Of a DNA stretch of 31,759 bases, positions 18,253 through 27,404 are shown piece by piece; positions within the stretch are counted from its first letter, which is position 1, and each line of letters opens with the position of its first letter. The notes under the pieces were generated by a model. That model saw only the letters and a list, made by a program, of their open reading frames with translations, ran no database searches and was not told the DNA's origin. Both the position numbers and the translations under genes were made by a program. The stretch is taken from positions 1 to 31,759 of the forward strand of contig JASCIV010000213.1 in assembly GCA_030374735.1 (NCBI GenBank), written 5' to 3'. The DNA is from Gracilaria caudata. Lineage: Eukaryota > Rhodophyta > Florideophyceae > Gracilariales > Gracilariaceae.

Positions 18253-18336
18253 GGACTCTTGAGTCCTGAGTCAGAACTCCGTGTCACGGACGCCGTGTCA
18301 CGGACTCCGTGTCACGGAGTCCTGACTCAGGACTCC
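18253..18336. repeat. nested inverted and direct repeats with TGAGTCA-type sites
   Basis: Three copies of the 11-bp palindrome CCGTGTCACGG start at 18279, 18293 and 18307, exactly 14 bp apart. They are flanked by near-perfect inverted arms: GAGTCCTGAGTCAG (18261-18274) and CTGACTCAGGACTC (18322-18335). A further small palindrome GGACTC-TT-GAGTCC lies at 18253-18266. TGAGTCA/TGACTCA is the classic AP-1/GCN4-type bZIP site. The whole block can fold into a long hairpin. It sits about 400 bp before the DMAP1/SWC4 ATG. Confidence 0.85.
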
Positions 18337-18731
18337 TGCGTCATGATACCATTGAAATTTATATGGAGCTAAAATAATTAAATTCGCAACACTATCATGG
18401 TGTCTGAGTCTGGTCGCAGGCCGCTGTCGCTGGTCTGCAGTGGAGTCCAGGGCCTTTCCGGCGGCAACTCTTCGCGTGCTCATCAGTTCGTTTCTCGGCA
18501 CGTGCATAGCACCACGGGCAGAGCGGGCCACCACGAACGCCTTGCCCAGACCTTCACCCCGAGATCTCAGTTTTTCTAGAATACTTCCTTGGACGAGATA
18601 TACAAGGGCAATAGCCAGCTGTTTGGCGTCTCTGGCGTCCGAGCCCCAGAGAGAAGTTTGATTTGGATTTGTCGATACGAACGTTAGCACACTTGCAGAG
18701 GTTTGGGAGAGATTCTCAGCTTGAAGGTTCA

Positions 18732-20291
18732 ATGCCTACCACTCCAACGCATGCTGATCCGCCCTCAGTTCTGCCTTCCAAGACTCAATCGCCGAGCGTG
18801 TCGTCTTTGGCAGCGGCACAACCACCCGTGTCAACGACAGCTGCTAATGCCGCCAAGCCGCTCTTGACAGCTTCAAGTGCTCCGCAAACGCCAACAACGG
18901 CCGCGAAGCCTCCTCTTCCTCAGGCTTCCAAAGCCTCTGTGCGCACTGCCCATCCAACTCGTGTTAATTCCACAAAGAATGGAACGCGTCCTGCGCCCCA
19001 AATCAACCAGCCTCCGCCCAAGCGCATGCATGCTCTTCTGCCGAATCGGCCGCCTTCAACACCAGGGCACAATGAAAATGCCGTGCCGCGCGAAGTATTC
19101 CTTCTCACCGGTGGGGCTACTCCGGCCCCTATCGCACCTCACTTGCCACCGCATATAATTACTTCAAAGCCAACAAGAAAGAACGCGTGGGTTGTAGCGC
19201 CCTTCCGTAATTCTGCTCGAAAGGATAAGCTTATGTTTAATCACTGGACTCGTGTTGGCGCTTCCGCCGATTCCGCGTTCGTTCGTTTCAACAAGCAGAT
19301 TAGAATGATAGCTTATACGAACGATGAATACGAAAAGCACCTAAAGAACTTGCTGCCTCTAGCGGATGCTCCGAAGGGAGAGAAGGAACGCCCGAACACA
19401 AACCCCAAACTTCCAAAGAGTGAGAGAAATGATATCTATAAGATTCCTCCACAAGCTGCATGGACAAAAGAAGAAACAGATGCACTGTTCGCGTTATGCA
19501 GTCGGTTTGATATGCGTTTTGCGGTCATTCACGATCGCTGGCCTGACTCACTACGACCACGGTCTATGGACGAGTTAAAGGATCGCTATTATTCTGTAGC
19601 TCGTCGACTAATTGATGTAAGAACGGCTGCAGACCCATCGTATGTCTCCAAGCAATCTTTAGCAATTCAGAAGCATTCGGATTCTATCATTAAGAATCAG
19701 TTTGATTACGAATACGAATGCGTTCGAAAGAATCAGTTAGAATGGGCTTATAAGCGCTCCAAACAGGAGCTACGGGAGGAGGAAGAAACCGTTCGCGAAG
19801 CGCGTCGAATCGAGGCCAACAGACGTCGGATATACAAGGAAAGACAGCGCCTTGCAAGGCTTCTTGCCCCTACGCCGGATATCGCGGCAGATCTTGCACG
19901 GCAATCTGCTGCCCCTGCAAAGATTTTTCCGCATCGTAAGACCATTACTGGAGCGTTTGCCCGTAGCACTATGATCTATGCGCAAGTTTCTAACAGCGCG
20001 AAGGTTGCAAAGCGAGTTGATGCTGCCTTAATCGAACTTGGGGTTGGTCTCAGACCAACACCGACTGCGTTAGTAGTTGATAACTTCGATCTGTTGCGAA
20101 TGGACATTCTTGCGTTTATGGAACTTGCGCGGACCGTCCAGCGAAAGGAAGAAGAAGTGCATCAGCTACGATGCAAGCTTGCAAAATTGAAGGGAGATCA
20201 ACCCCCTTCCATGCCCCCAGGAATGAGCGTCAGCAATAAGAAGAGACGTTCGGATGAAGCAGACATCGCTTCGCTATTCGGCAGGGGCTGA
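18732..20291 (+). CDS. SWC4: DMAP1/SWC4 homologue, SWR1/NuA4 chromatin complex subunit
   Basis: 519 aa. DMAP1 (Swc4, Eaf2) is a shared subunit of the SWR1/SRCAP H2A.Z-loading and NuA4/TIP60 acetyltransferase complexes in the nucleus. The N-terminal 110 residues are a Pro/Ala/Thr-rich disordered region. The family body follows: VPREVFLLTGG (118-128, cf. HREVYALL), NAWVVAPFRNSARKDKLMFNHWTR (151-174), FVRFNKQIRMIAYTNDEY, then the SANT/Myb-like domain AAWTKEETDALFALCSRFDMRFAVIHDRW (242-270) with DELKDRYYSVARRL. Next come a long charged coiled coil (~340-385) and the C-terminal block ALIELGVGLRPTPT with a helical end. The frame is open 23 codons upstream from a TTG; the first ATG (18732) is used. 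No intron. The tandem palindromes upstream may belong to its promoter. Confidence 0.93.
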   Translation: MPTTPTHADPPSVLPSKTQSPSVSSLAAAQPPVSTTAANAAKPLLTASSAPQTPTTAAKPPLPQASKASVRTAHPTRVNSTKNGTRPAPQINQPPPKRMHALLPNRPPSTPGHNENAVPREVFLLTGGATPAPIAPHLPPHIITSKPTRKNAWVVAPFRNSARKDKLMFNHWTRVGASADSAFVRFNKQIRMIAYTNDEYEKHLKNLLPLADAPKGEKERPNTNPKLPKSERNDIYKIPPQAAWTKEETDALFALCSRFDMRFAVIHDRWPDSLRPRSMDELKDRYYSVARRLIDVRTAADPSYVSKQSLAIQKHSDSIIKNQFDYEYECVRKNQLEWAYKRSKQELREEEETVREARRIEANRRRIYKERQRLARLLAPTPDIAADLARQSAAPAKIFPHRKTITGAFARSTMIYAQVSNSAKVAKRVDAALIELGVGLRPTPTALVVDNFDLLRMDILAFMELARTVQRKEEEVHQLRCKLAKLKGDQPPSMPPGMSVSNKKRRSDEADIASLFGRG

Positions 20292-21071
20292 ATTTTTAGG
20301 GCTACAGAGAAACTGAAGGAGAAACCCTTGTGACGGGTCAGTTGCTTTCTAACTTAACTGAACACATTACGGTTTAGTACCACAGATTCACAGCCTGTGA
20401 CAGGTTCGCTTACTTTGTTCTATCTCACACTCTCAGTTATAAAAAGTTTTTCGTACCCATGTCATTTACAATGAGGACGTTTTGTACAGTTGGTGCTTTG
20501 TAAAGGAAAATTTCTTTTTTGACTACTACACGACTAAGATCTGAAGTTGAAGTTTGATGTGTATCCCGTACCGCCGAACCTTAAGGGGTCCCCTGATGTT
20601 TACGAGGGCTAGCCCTCTTAACCCTTAAAAAGTTACGCCCTCCTCTTTTTGTAACTACACTAGAATTACTGTATGCCCATGATCAAGCCCGAAGTAAAAG
20701 CGCATCTCGATATCACTTACGTGTCAAGAATGGCGTATCCAACAACCGTTTGACCCCCGTGTTCATCGTCGTGTTGTACAGCCTTCCCTGTTGGGGTACA
20801 AGATATTCGTGTCGATGAACATAGACGCAGCAAGCAATGTATACGCACAGACGTCAAGGATACGTTAGGCCTTACATTCAAACACGCCTATCTTCCCATG
20901 CAAAGACACAAGATACTCAACGAATATTATTCCGATTGAGACGAGTTATACTTCGGATCGTCTGTAACGAAGTTCAAGCGGCACAAACCATCGCTGCTGC
21001 ATTTCTCTCTCGTTGCTAGAGGCACGCCTGGTAGCTCCCTCGCGACGGTAAGCTGCTTTTCACAATCGTGC
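20292..21071. other. intergenic spacer between convergent genes
   Basis: 3' flanks of DMAP1/SWC4 (+) and the MAP kinase (-). It is AT-richer than the coding regions, with T-rich stretches near 20440-20525 including TATAAAAAGTTTTT at about 20436. Only one 60-codon frame occurs. Nothing recognisable as a gene. Confidence 0.55.
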
Positions 21072-22754
21072 TCAACCCACTTCGCCTCCTGCCGAAGCAT
21101 CCATGATCATTTCTGGATTCACATCGGTCATACTATCAATGGTTTCACTAACTCTTCGCACAACCGGGGGTCCCAACTGGGAAGAATCCTGATTGAATGT
21201 CGATGTTGCACTATCCACGCTGGAAAACTTTCCAAGTTGTGTATACTGCAAAAGCTGTTGCTCCTCGTCCTGACCTGAACCATCCTGATCAGTGTGACGA
21301 CCTCCAATTGAAGCCTCACCGTCCGTGCGTACGGTAACATGAGGTCCACGGGCTTGGTTAGAGCGTTCATCAGGTTGACGAACACTATTCTCTGCGTCTG
21401 TGGTGGCAGTCATAACGCCGTTTCCTCCCACACCTCGTTGCACATAGCTACCAGCTTCGCTATGTTGTGGCGGATGTGGTTTGGTATCGCGATAATATGT
21501 GGTGAGCCGCTGATTGGGCATTGACTCCCACGCCCGTGGCGGGTCCATTCCGTTTTGATTGGCAATCATGGCTTCACGGAATCGAGCGGCCTGATCGACA
21601 GGAGCGTACTGTAAACGGGGTTCCGGCTTCGGTCGCAAGTATAAATCGCGATGCTCCGGATGATACTTAAGAATCTCTTCTAAGAAAAGCATTCTCAACT
21701 CTTGAACAGTATAACTTCTTCTTTCAAAAGCAAATTCATTCATATCAATGGGTGTACCTCTTGTGACTGTGTCCATTCGCAAGTATTGATGTTTCAAAGC
21801 CTCTTCCGCACTGAGGCGTTTCGCTGGATCAAATTCAAGAATCTTCTCGAGAAGATCAACAGCCAGAGGTTCAGCGTGTGGGAAAAGTTGTTTCAAGGGC
21901 TTTCGTTGTCGCGGAGGCATGCGGGCAATTAAGGCACGTGCGCGAGGCTCGCGAACGGCAGCAATAGCTTCTGGAGTGGGGGTACCGCATACGTTAATGA
22001 TTCTTTGCAACTGGTCTTCTGGATTATGACCAGGAAAGATGGCGCGACCGTTGTTGAGCATCTCAGCAAAGATGCAACCTATAGACCACATGTCAATGGC
22101 AGTGGTATAATTTGTGTTCGCCGCCATGATGAGCTCTGGAGCTCTGTACCATCGTGTTGCGACGTAGTCGGTCCAGAATACGGCATCCGGCTCCTGTGCA
22201 TCAAAGGCGGCCCGAGAAAGACCAAAGTCGACAATTCGCAAGTCGCATCGGGCGTTAATAAGAATGTTGCTCGGCTTGAGGTCCCGGTGAAACACGCGGG
22301 AGGTGTGAATATAAAATATACCGCGAATGAGTTGGAAGACTAGCCAGCGAATGTGGTCAGGCGAAAGCTCTATACGCGAACGAAGCACGCGCATGAGGTC
22401 AGTGGGCATAAGTTCAAGCACGACGAAGACATCATCAAAACGATCACGGTCAGATGGAAGCAACACATCTTTGATGGTGATAATGTTCTCGTGGTCTTTG
22501 AGCAAGCGGAGGAACTTTAACTCGCGAAGGGTTCGTGTTGCTTCAGGAGCTTCTTCAAACACGCGCATGATACGTTTGACGGCGACTTTCTCGTTGGTTT
22601 CGGTGTTGACAGCTGAGCAAACGATTCCATAACTGCCCTCGCCTATTACTTGTTCGAGTTTGTACTTGTGTTCAAGCAAAGGCGGGAGAAAGAACTCTTC
22701 CTTGAGACGCTCGAGGAGGCGACGTCGTTCCTCCTCATTGCGCGGACGCTCCAT
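21072..22754 (-). CDS. TDY-type mitogen-activated protein kinase
   Basis: 560 aa Ser/Thr kinase. Kinase domain ~31-335: Gly loop GEGSYGIV (38-45), ATP lysine K60 in AVKRI, catalytic HRDLKPSN (156-163), DFG (176-178), activation loop TDY (195-197) followed by VATRWYRAPE, and the MAPK-type IDMWSIGCIFAEML. TDY instead of TEY is the signature of plant/algal group D MAPKs and some protist kinases. Family members have long C-terminal tails, as here (~225 residues, disordered, Gln/Ser/Asp-rich). Activation would be by dual phosphorylation of T195 and Y197. The acidic common-docking (CD) motif of the canonical type is not obvious. The ATG at 22754 is true; a charged helix (EEERRRLLERLKEEF) precedes the fold. 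An MKP1-like phosphatase gene lies ~3.5 kb away on the same strand. Confidence 0.95.
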   Translation of the reverse strand: MERPRNEEERRRLLERLKEEFFLPPLLEHKYKLEQVIGEGSYGIVCSAVNTETNEKVAVKRIMRVFEEAPEATRTLRELKFLRLLKDHENIITIKDVLLPSDRDRFDDVFVVLELMPTDLMRVLRSRIELSPDHIRWLVFQLIRGIFYIHTSRVFHRDLKPSNILINARCDLRIVDFGLSRAAFDAQEPDAVFWTDYVATRWYRAPELIMAANTNYTTAIDMWSIGCIFAEMLNNGRAIFPGHNPEDQLQRIINVCGTPTPEAIAAVREPRARALIARMPPRQRKPLKQLFPHAEPLAVDLLEKILEFDPAKRLSAEEALKHQYLRMDTVTRGTPIDMNEFAFERRSYTVQELRMLFLEEILKYHPEHRDLYLRPKPEPRLQYAPVDQAARFREAMIANQNGMDPPRAWESMPNQRLTTYYRDTKPHPPQHSEAGSYVQRGVGGNGVMTATTDAENSVRQPDERSNQARGPHVTVRTDGEASIGGRHTDQDGSGQDEEQQLLQYTQLGKFSSVDSATSTFNQDSSQLGPPVVRRVSETIDSMTDVNPEMIMDASAGGEVG

Positions 22755-23074
22755 GAGGAAGTGGACCGAGCGGAGACCGAGCGGAGAAACGAGACTGAGG
22801 AGGCACGGGAGCAGGTTGCCAAACGGTCGGGCAAGAGTGTATGACGCCGGAAATAAACACTGGGGCAGACAGCGCAGGCTCTTGTTGTGGGGAGAGGATT
22901 GAAGAACAGGAGGAAGGAAGCACGCGGCAGCAAGGGGCCGGAGGGGTGATCTGAACAGCGAAGCTCAGGGAGAGGGGGAAAGCGCGTTATAGCGCGGTGC
23001 ACGCCAAAGGTGCACGGGGACCACAGGCGCGTATTGTGTAGGCCGTTAATTTTTGTGGCGCGTGCTGCACTCAC

Positions 23075-23515
23075 ATGTGGCCGCGAGCACGTCGCATGCG
23101 ACGTGCCGCGACGCGTGGAACGCGCCACCGGGACGTTGATCTTCCTGGACAACGACGCTCCTCAACGGCCGTACGGTACTTCACTTTTGCAGAGCCGTGT
23201 CGCAACTACTTCAATCCCCGCCACTGCGCTTGCCGCTCGCTTGCGAGCACGTTTTCTGCGTCGTCAGGTGCAGCTCCTGGCCAATCGAACCGCGCTGCAC
23301 CCGCCCGGCGCGCCGCCATGTACGTAATCGGCGCTGACTCAATCGCCCCAGCCACACCGTTCCAAGCTACAGATGTGCTTTCTTTACCTTCCTATCAGTT
23401 GATGCAGTCCCTCTTTCGCGATTGTTTCCGGATGGTTGCCACCATCAGCCCAGAAAGTTTGACAAACCACTTTTGTACAGACTACGCGTCAACCCAATTG
23501 GCTGCTTACAGATGA
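23075..23515 (+). CDS. hypothetical ORF, doubtful
   Basis: 146 codons from a true ATG, transcribed away from the MAPK gene. The first half is Arg-rich and could be out-of-frame GC-rich promoter DNA. The second half (ADSIAPATPFQATDVLSLPSY...) looks more protein-like but matches nothing I know. There is a later in-frame Met near residue 82. Confidence 0.2.
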   Translation: MWPRARRMRRAATRGTRHRDVDLPGQRRSSTAVRYFTFAEPCRNYFNPRHCACRSLASTFSASSGAAPGQSNRAAPARRAAMYVIGADSIAPATPFQATDVLSLPSYQLMQSLFRDCFRMVATISPESLTNHFCTDYASTQLAAYR

Positions 23516-23575
23516 TCCAGCTGAGTAGATCACGACGCTCACCATATCAGCCCCGTGATCCAGGGCTGGACGTAT

Positions 23576-23602
23576 TTCGGCAATGAATAATTCATTGCCG
23601 AA
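23576..23602. repeat. perfect 27-bp palindrome
   Basis: Arms TTCGGCAATGAAT (23576-23588) and ATTCATTGCCGAA (23590-23602) are exact reverse complements around a single A. It lies outside any supported gene. It could be a binding site for a dimeric regulator, a cruciform-forming site, or the tip of a hairpin transcript. Confidence 0.9.
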
Positions 23603-24557
23603 TGGAAACATCCGCGATCGCATCTCACGCATTACGTGACAATCGATGACATCCCCATGTAAGTCAAGTCTCTTTACGTGCCCCCAGTTTCCTGCACTGG
23701 CAGTCTGGTGTTGCCATGTTGCAGACAAGAGATCAGTCACCGGCTCATCGGGCAGCACCGTATGCGGCCTTGTAGAAAGCCGCCACCAGGCTGCCGAACA
23801 GGAGAACCAAACTAGAGTTGCCCATTCGCACTGAAACGTAGATGTGTATTTGTTCTGAGCGCAACTCACAACATGGAAATGAAGCGCTGGTAGTGGCTGA
23901 CAAAATTCTGTGACACTGAAATGATCATGATGTGTCAATAGTATTGGCAGCTCACTTTATCAATGCAATCACGGGACGACCAGCATGTATATCATGTACA
24001 CCATATCATTGCCAGTGGTATATCATATACTTTGGGATCATCGCCTATTCAGAGCTCCCAAAACACTATCAGGTCATCTATTGCACGGTCAGTGCACAAC
24101 GCTTTGTGATAAAAATCTGCTGACCCCCGTTCGACCCATACGATATCTCTACAACGCGCTAACAACTCTACGCAACAGCATCAACCAAAGCCCCCGTTGC
24201 CCCGTAGAAGGACTGTGGTGGACTAAAGCCTTGGAACAATGCGCCACATCCCGTAAGGCAATAGATGACAGATGACGACGTCATGATCAGACCGTTGGAT
24301 CCATCCAGTCGTGCCTTCTGCGCGTAGAAGACGGTTCCGCTGCACATTACATGAAGTAGACGGTGGTTACCAACCATCAACTCTGAAAAGGTACAGCACG
24401 AAAAAGTCACAAATCGTCCAAGTAGTTTGTTTGCGTTTGCTGTTGTAGTAGCGTTGGCACCTCTATCTAATCAACATACGCGCCATCTATACTTTGTTAC
24501 TTCATGTCACATAGTGCGTACAGTAAGAAAAACATTTGAATGCGGCCGAAATATCAC

Positions 24558-25913
24558 TCAGACGCCACTTTGACCCTTCTCTTTCGTAAACTTATCATGC
24601 TTTGCAAGGTTATCCCTTCCCACTGACGGTTTAGTACTAGAGAGAGCCTTTTCAAAATCGATTCGTTTCACAGGAGGAATCAAAAGCTCTTCCGCTTTAA
24701 CCTTCATCAAGCTCATCTCAATCTTCTCTGGGTCGCCCGGTGAGCACGGCGTGTACTTTGTCTTGCTCTGGCCCTTTTCATTCACAGTGACCTTCTTGAA
24801 AAAGCTCGCATTCTGTAATGTACGCACAGGTTGCATGAGTGCGTCACGGCACAAGATAGCAATATCGGATCCAGAATAACCATCACTCTGTTGCGCCAAG
24901 TCCATGAAATCACTTTGTTGAAGACTGTGAGGAGTATTTCCCAGATGCAATTTAAACATCTTCGCTCTTGCTCTTGTATCAGGAAGCGGGATGTATATAC
25001 GACGTTCCATTCTTCGTAACATAGCTTCATCCAATGCCCAAGGAATATTCGTAGCAGCCAGTAATAAAACGCCATCCGTAGAATTTCCAACTCCGTCCAT
25101 CTGGACTAGGAACTCGGTCTTTATTCTACGCGAACTTTCAGACTCATTGTCATTCCTAGATGACACCAACGCATCAATCTCATCGATGAAAATGATGGCT
25201 TTTCCCGCATCTCGAGCCATTGAGAACAGTTGTTTGACGAGCTTTTCACTCTCTCCCTGCCATTTGGACACCAAATCGCTGGACGATACCGAGAAGAAAG
25301 TGGCGTCCGCCTCCGTAGCGACCGCCTTCGCAAGATAACTCTTGCCCGTGCCGGGCGGGCCATAGAGCAGAATTCCTTTCCATGGTCGTCGTTTTCCCGT
25401 GAACATCTGCGGGAACATTTGAGGTAAAATAACAGCTTCTCTCAATGCTTCCTTCGCACCTTCCAGACCGGCGACGTCATCCCATTTGACGTTGGGCTTC
25501 TCAGTCAGAACGGCAGTTCCCAGACGATCTCTTAAGCGCTTTTCACCGTTGTCATCATCCTTATCCCCCTTCTTCTTGGAAGGCGCAGCAGTTCCGCCCG
25601 TATCAGCGGCGCCTTGATCGGAACTGGGATTGTCAGCGGCCTCCTTTTGTTGGGCCTCGTACTTTGTGAGCCATTCCTTCATGGTCTCTGCGCGGCTCAT
25701 GTAGGTCTCTATCTTGTCTCGAAGGGTGTGCTTCGTACGTTCATTCTTCTCGTACTTAAGCGCGACGTAATAGTGCTCGATGGCGCGTACATAACTGTTC
25801 TTGGCGTTCTCGAAGTGCTCGGGGTTGGAATCTTTGCATGCGAGCTTGTCATACTGAATGGCCTTCTCGGCATGAAGCACGCCCTGGTTGATGAAGGTAC
25901 TGGTATCGGTCAT
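24558..25913 (-). CDS. VPS4: VPS4, ESCRT-III-disassembling AAA ATPase
   Basis: 451 aa, near the usual ~440. Vps4 hexamers pull ESCRT-III subunits off endosomal and other membranes using ATP (multivesicular bodies, abscission). MIT domain ~5-85 (INQGVLHAEKAIQYDKL...), acidic/Lys linker 86-135, then the AAA domain: NVKWDDVAGLEGAKEAL (141-157), Walker A GPPGTGKS (185-192), pore loop KWQGESEKLVKQLF (217-230), Walker B IFIDEID (241-247, catalytic E245), sensor-1 ATNIP, arginine-finger region MLRRMERRIYIPLP, GYSGSDIAILCRDALMQPVR, β-domain, and a C-terminal helix ending KFTKEKGQSGV. The longer frame to 26111 begins with TTG; the ATG at 25913 starts exactly where family members do (MTDTSTFINQG). The finger segment LRRMERR differs slightly from the usual RRRFEKR. 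Confidence 0.97.
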   Translation of the reverse strand: MTDTSTFINQGVLHAEKAIQYDKLACKDSNPEHFENAKNSYVRAIEHYYVALKYEKNERTKHTLRDKIETYMSRAETMKEWLTKYEAQQKEAADNPSSDQGAADTGGTAAPSKKKGDKDDDNGEKRLRDRLGTAVLTEKPNVKWDDVAGLEGAKEALREAVILPQMFPQMFTGKRRPWKGILLYGPPGTGKSYLAKAVATEADATFFSVSSSDLVSKWQGESEKLVKQLFSMARDAGKAIIFIDEIDALVSSRNDNESESSRRIKTEFLVQMDGVGNSTDGVLLLAATNIPWALDEAMLRRMERRIYIPLPDTRARAKMFKLHLGNTPHSLQQSDFMDLAQQSDGYSGSDIAILCRDALMQPVRTLQNASFFKKVTVNEKGQSKTKYTPCSPGDPEKIEMSLMKVKAEELLIPPVKRIDFEKALSSTKPSVGRDNLAKHDKFTKEKGQSGV

Positions 25914-26301
25914 GACGCGAGGGGTGCAGCAGCGGGGGGGGGGTGCTCGCGAGTGATGCGGGGGGAGGAGCTGTGACGGATGCAAGGGGCCCGGACGGAG
26001 TTGAACCCTTTCAACGACAACGATAGTGGCGTACAGCAAGGAGGCCAGCAACACTGAAGAACTCTGCCACACGTGTGCCGGATTCACTGCTGTTACGGCA
26101 CCACTTGCCAATCACAGCCGTGCAACAGCGGCGCGTCATGGCGCGCACCGGTGCCAAGCTGCGTTCGCACCGCAGTTGTCCAGCGCACACATGTGGACAC
26201 GAACGTAGTTTCCGTCTTCGCGTGCACTCGGAGCGAGGATGCCGCATTGTGCCACGAAGAGAGCGGCTGCCGCGTTCCGGTGCGAACTCTAAATTCATCT
26301 T
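25914..26301. other. spacer between VPS4 and phosphatase genes
   Basis: Holds the VPS4 promoter and the 3' flank of the upstream phosphatase gene, both minus strand. It has a G-run (10 G's near 25940) and no TATA-like element. Open frames here are short and Arg-rich, typical of GC-rich non-coding DNA. Confidence 0.5.
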
Positions 26302-27399
26302 TTAATGTCTCTGTACAAGTTCAACTATAGCGCCGCTAATCTGGCGCTCTACCTCACGCGCATCGTCGCCGCGCGCAATGAGCAGCACACCTTCTTCCAT
26401 CGACGCCCGCAGCCCCCTCACTTCACATTCGGTCGCCACTCGAGCGCCCATTCGATTCGCCACCCGAAGCGCCTCCTTCCACAAGTGCTCCGGCGCCGCG
26501 CTTCCCTTCCACACCGCAAACCCCTTAAACTCTCTCTTCTCAATGATAAACACCTCGTCTTCAATGCTTTCTACGCAAATGTTACGCACGTTTCTCGCCA
26601 CAAGAATCTTGTCCACGCTCCCTACGTACGATAGCTTCCCGATCCAGTCCTCGCGTCTTCCTGTCTTTAAACGGCTTTCAAATGCACTGAGTTGGTTGAG
26701 AAACGCGCTATTTGGTGCGATGATGGGGCGACTTTTGCGAACTCTTCGTAGCGCCTCTTCCATGCTTACGTTTTCCATGCTTATCAAGTAAGCTACTACA
26801 ACCGAGGCGCTTCTTGATATGCCCTGCGAGCATATCACGGCACAAGCGCCACCTCTCTGTCGAGCTTCGTTAATGAACGCAATACAAACATCGAAGAAAT
26901 CGTCAATGCACTCTCCCACGTCGTCTCGAATGCTCAGCGACAAGTACTTGACGTTTGCGTGTTGGTTATGGTGCAAATGACCGCCCAGGTTGATTATGTG
27001 TGTAATGCCGTTGGTGCGTACCGTCGACCCCTCCCGAACGGAGTGTTTGCTTCCAATGTACAAATACGGCTTCACTCGAGAAAGAGAGCGTCCAATACGC
27101 TCCACGTTTCGACGCGGCGTACTTATCTCATCGCGCGTGGGCACGTACTCTCTCAGCGTTGACAAATTCAGCAACGGTAAGTTGGAGGCAGGTTGCGAGC
27201 TTCGACGGAACAAGCTTCGAGAGCAGTAACTGTATCCTGCGTTGCCATCTTCTGCATGAATGTTGTTGAGGTCTAACTCTGGTAAACTCTGAGACGACAC
27301 CGCGGCGGTGCGCAGAGAGTCACCGCTGCATGTCAGGTCACAACGCTCGGCGCAACACATGTCACGACTTTGCGGAGTAGTCATGCGCGCGTAGTACAT
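26302..27399 (-). CDS. dual-specificity phosphatase with gelsolin-like C-terminal domain (MKP1-like)
   Basis: 365 aa. A disordered N-terminus (1-100) precedes a DSP domain at ~104-245: RVKPYLYIGSKHSV (108-121), ITHIINLGG (132-140), general-acid loop SLSIRDD (154-160), and P-loop VICSQGISRSAS (188-199) with nucleophile C190 and R196. The His normally before the Cys (HCxxGxxR) is Ile189. Residues ~278-345 (EDEVFIIEKREFKGFAVWKG...ALRVANRM...EEGVL) resemble one gelsolin repeat. Plant MKP1, which dephosphorylates MAPKs, has the same DSP-plus-gelsolin order, so a MAPK phosphatase role is the best inference. ATGs occur at 27399 and 27384. The TATA box ends only 12 nt before the first, so the second (360 aa) may be the used start. 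Confidence 0.85.
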   Translation of the reverse strand: MYYARMTTPQSRDMCCAERCDLTCSGDSLRTAAVSSQSLPELDLNNIHAEDGNAGYSYCSRSLFRRSSQPASNLPLLNLSTLREYVPTRDEISTPRRNVERIGRSLSRVKPYLYIGSKHSVREGSTVRTNGITHIINLGGHLHHNQHANVKYLSLSIRDDVGECIDDFFDVCIAFINEARQRGGACAVICSQGISRSASVVVAYLISMENVSMEEALRRVRKSRPIIAPNSAFLNQLSAFESRLKTGRREDWIGKLSYVGSVDKILVARNVRNICVESIEDEVFIIEKREFKGFAVWKGSAAPEHLWKEALRVANRMGARVATECEVRGLRASMEEGVLLIARGDDAREVERQISGAIVELVQRH

Positions 27400-27404
27400 C
27401 CGCC

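Larger units (their letters stand above)
16441..18731. other. gene-poor region (2.3 kb)
   Basis: No gene could be supported. Contents: the TATA box for the Gly-rich gene; a plus-strand TATAAAAT at about 16545; two short ATG-started plus-strand frames (16857 and 16943, 69 and 76 codons) with no resemblance to known proteins; a minus-strand TATAAAG at 17756-17762; a plus-strand TATAAA followed by an AG repeat at about 18072-18090; and the inverted-repeat cluster at 18253-18336. A spliced or non-coding transcript cannot be excluded. Confidence 0.5.
22755..24557. other. gene-poor spacer (1.8 kb)
   Basis: Between the MAPK start and the VPS4 stop. It contains a doubtful plus-strand ORF (23075-23515) and a perfect 27-bp palindrome at 23576-23602. 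Two related strings, GTATATCATGTAC and GGTATATCATATAC, lie at about 23985-24030. A 149-codon minus-strand frame (23489-23938) begins at TTG and has no family resemblance. No tRNA-like fold was found. Confidence 0.5.

Noticed and set aside
18298..18732. 144-codon minus-strand frame overlapping the DMAP1 start and the palindrome cluster
   Set aside because: It starts at TTG, overlaps the 5' end of a certain gene, has no family resemblance, and its end lies in the repeat cluster, although its middle part looks fairly protein-like.
22646..23152. 168-codon minus-strand frame upstream of the MAP kinase
   Set aside because: It overlaps the MAPK start out of phase and is Arg/Ser-rich without conserved blocks; it is a GC-rich promoter shadow.
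23489..23938. 149-codon minus-strand frame spanning the palindrome
   Set aside because: It starts at TTG, matches no family, and the palindrome inside it argues for non-coding sequence.
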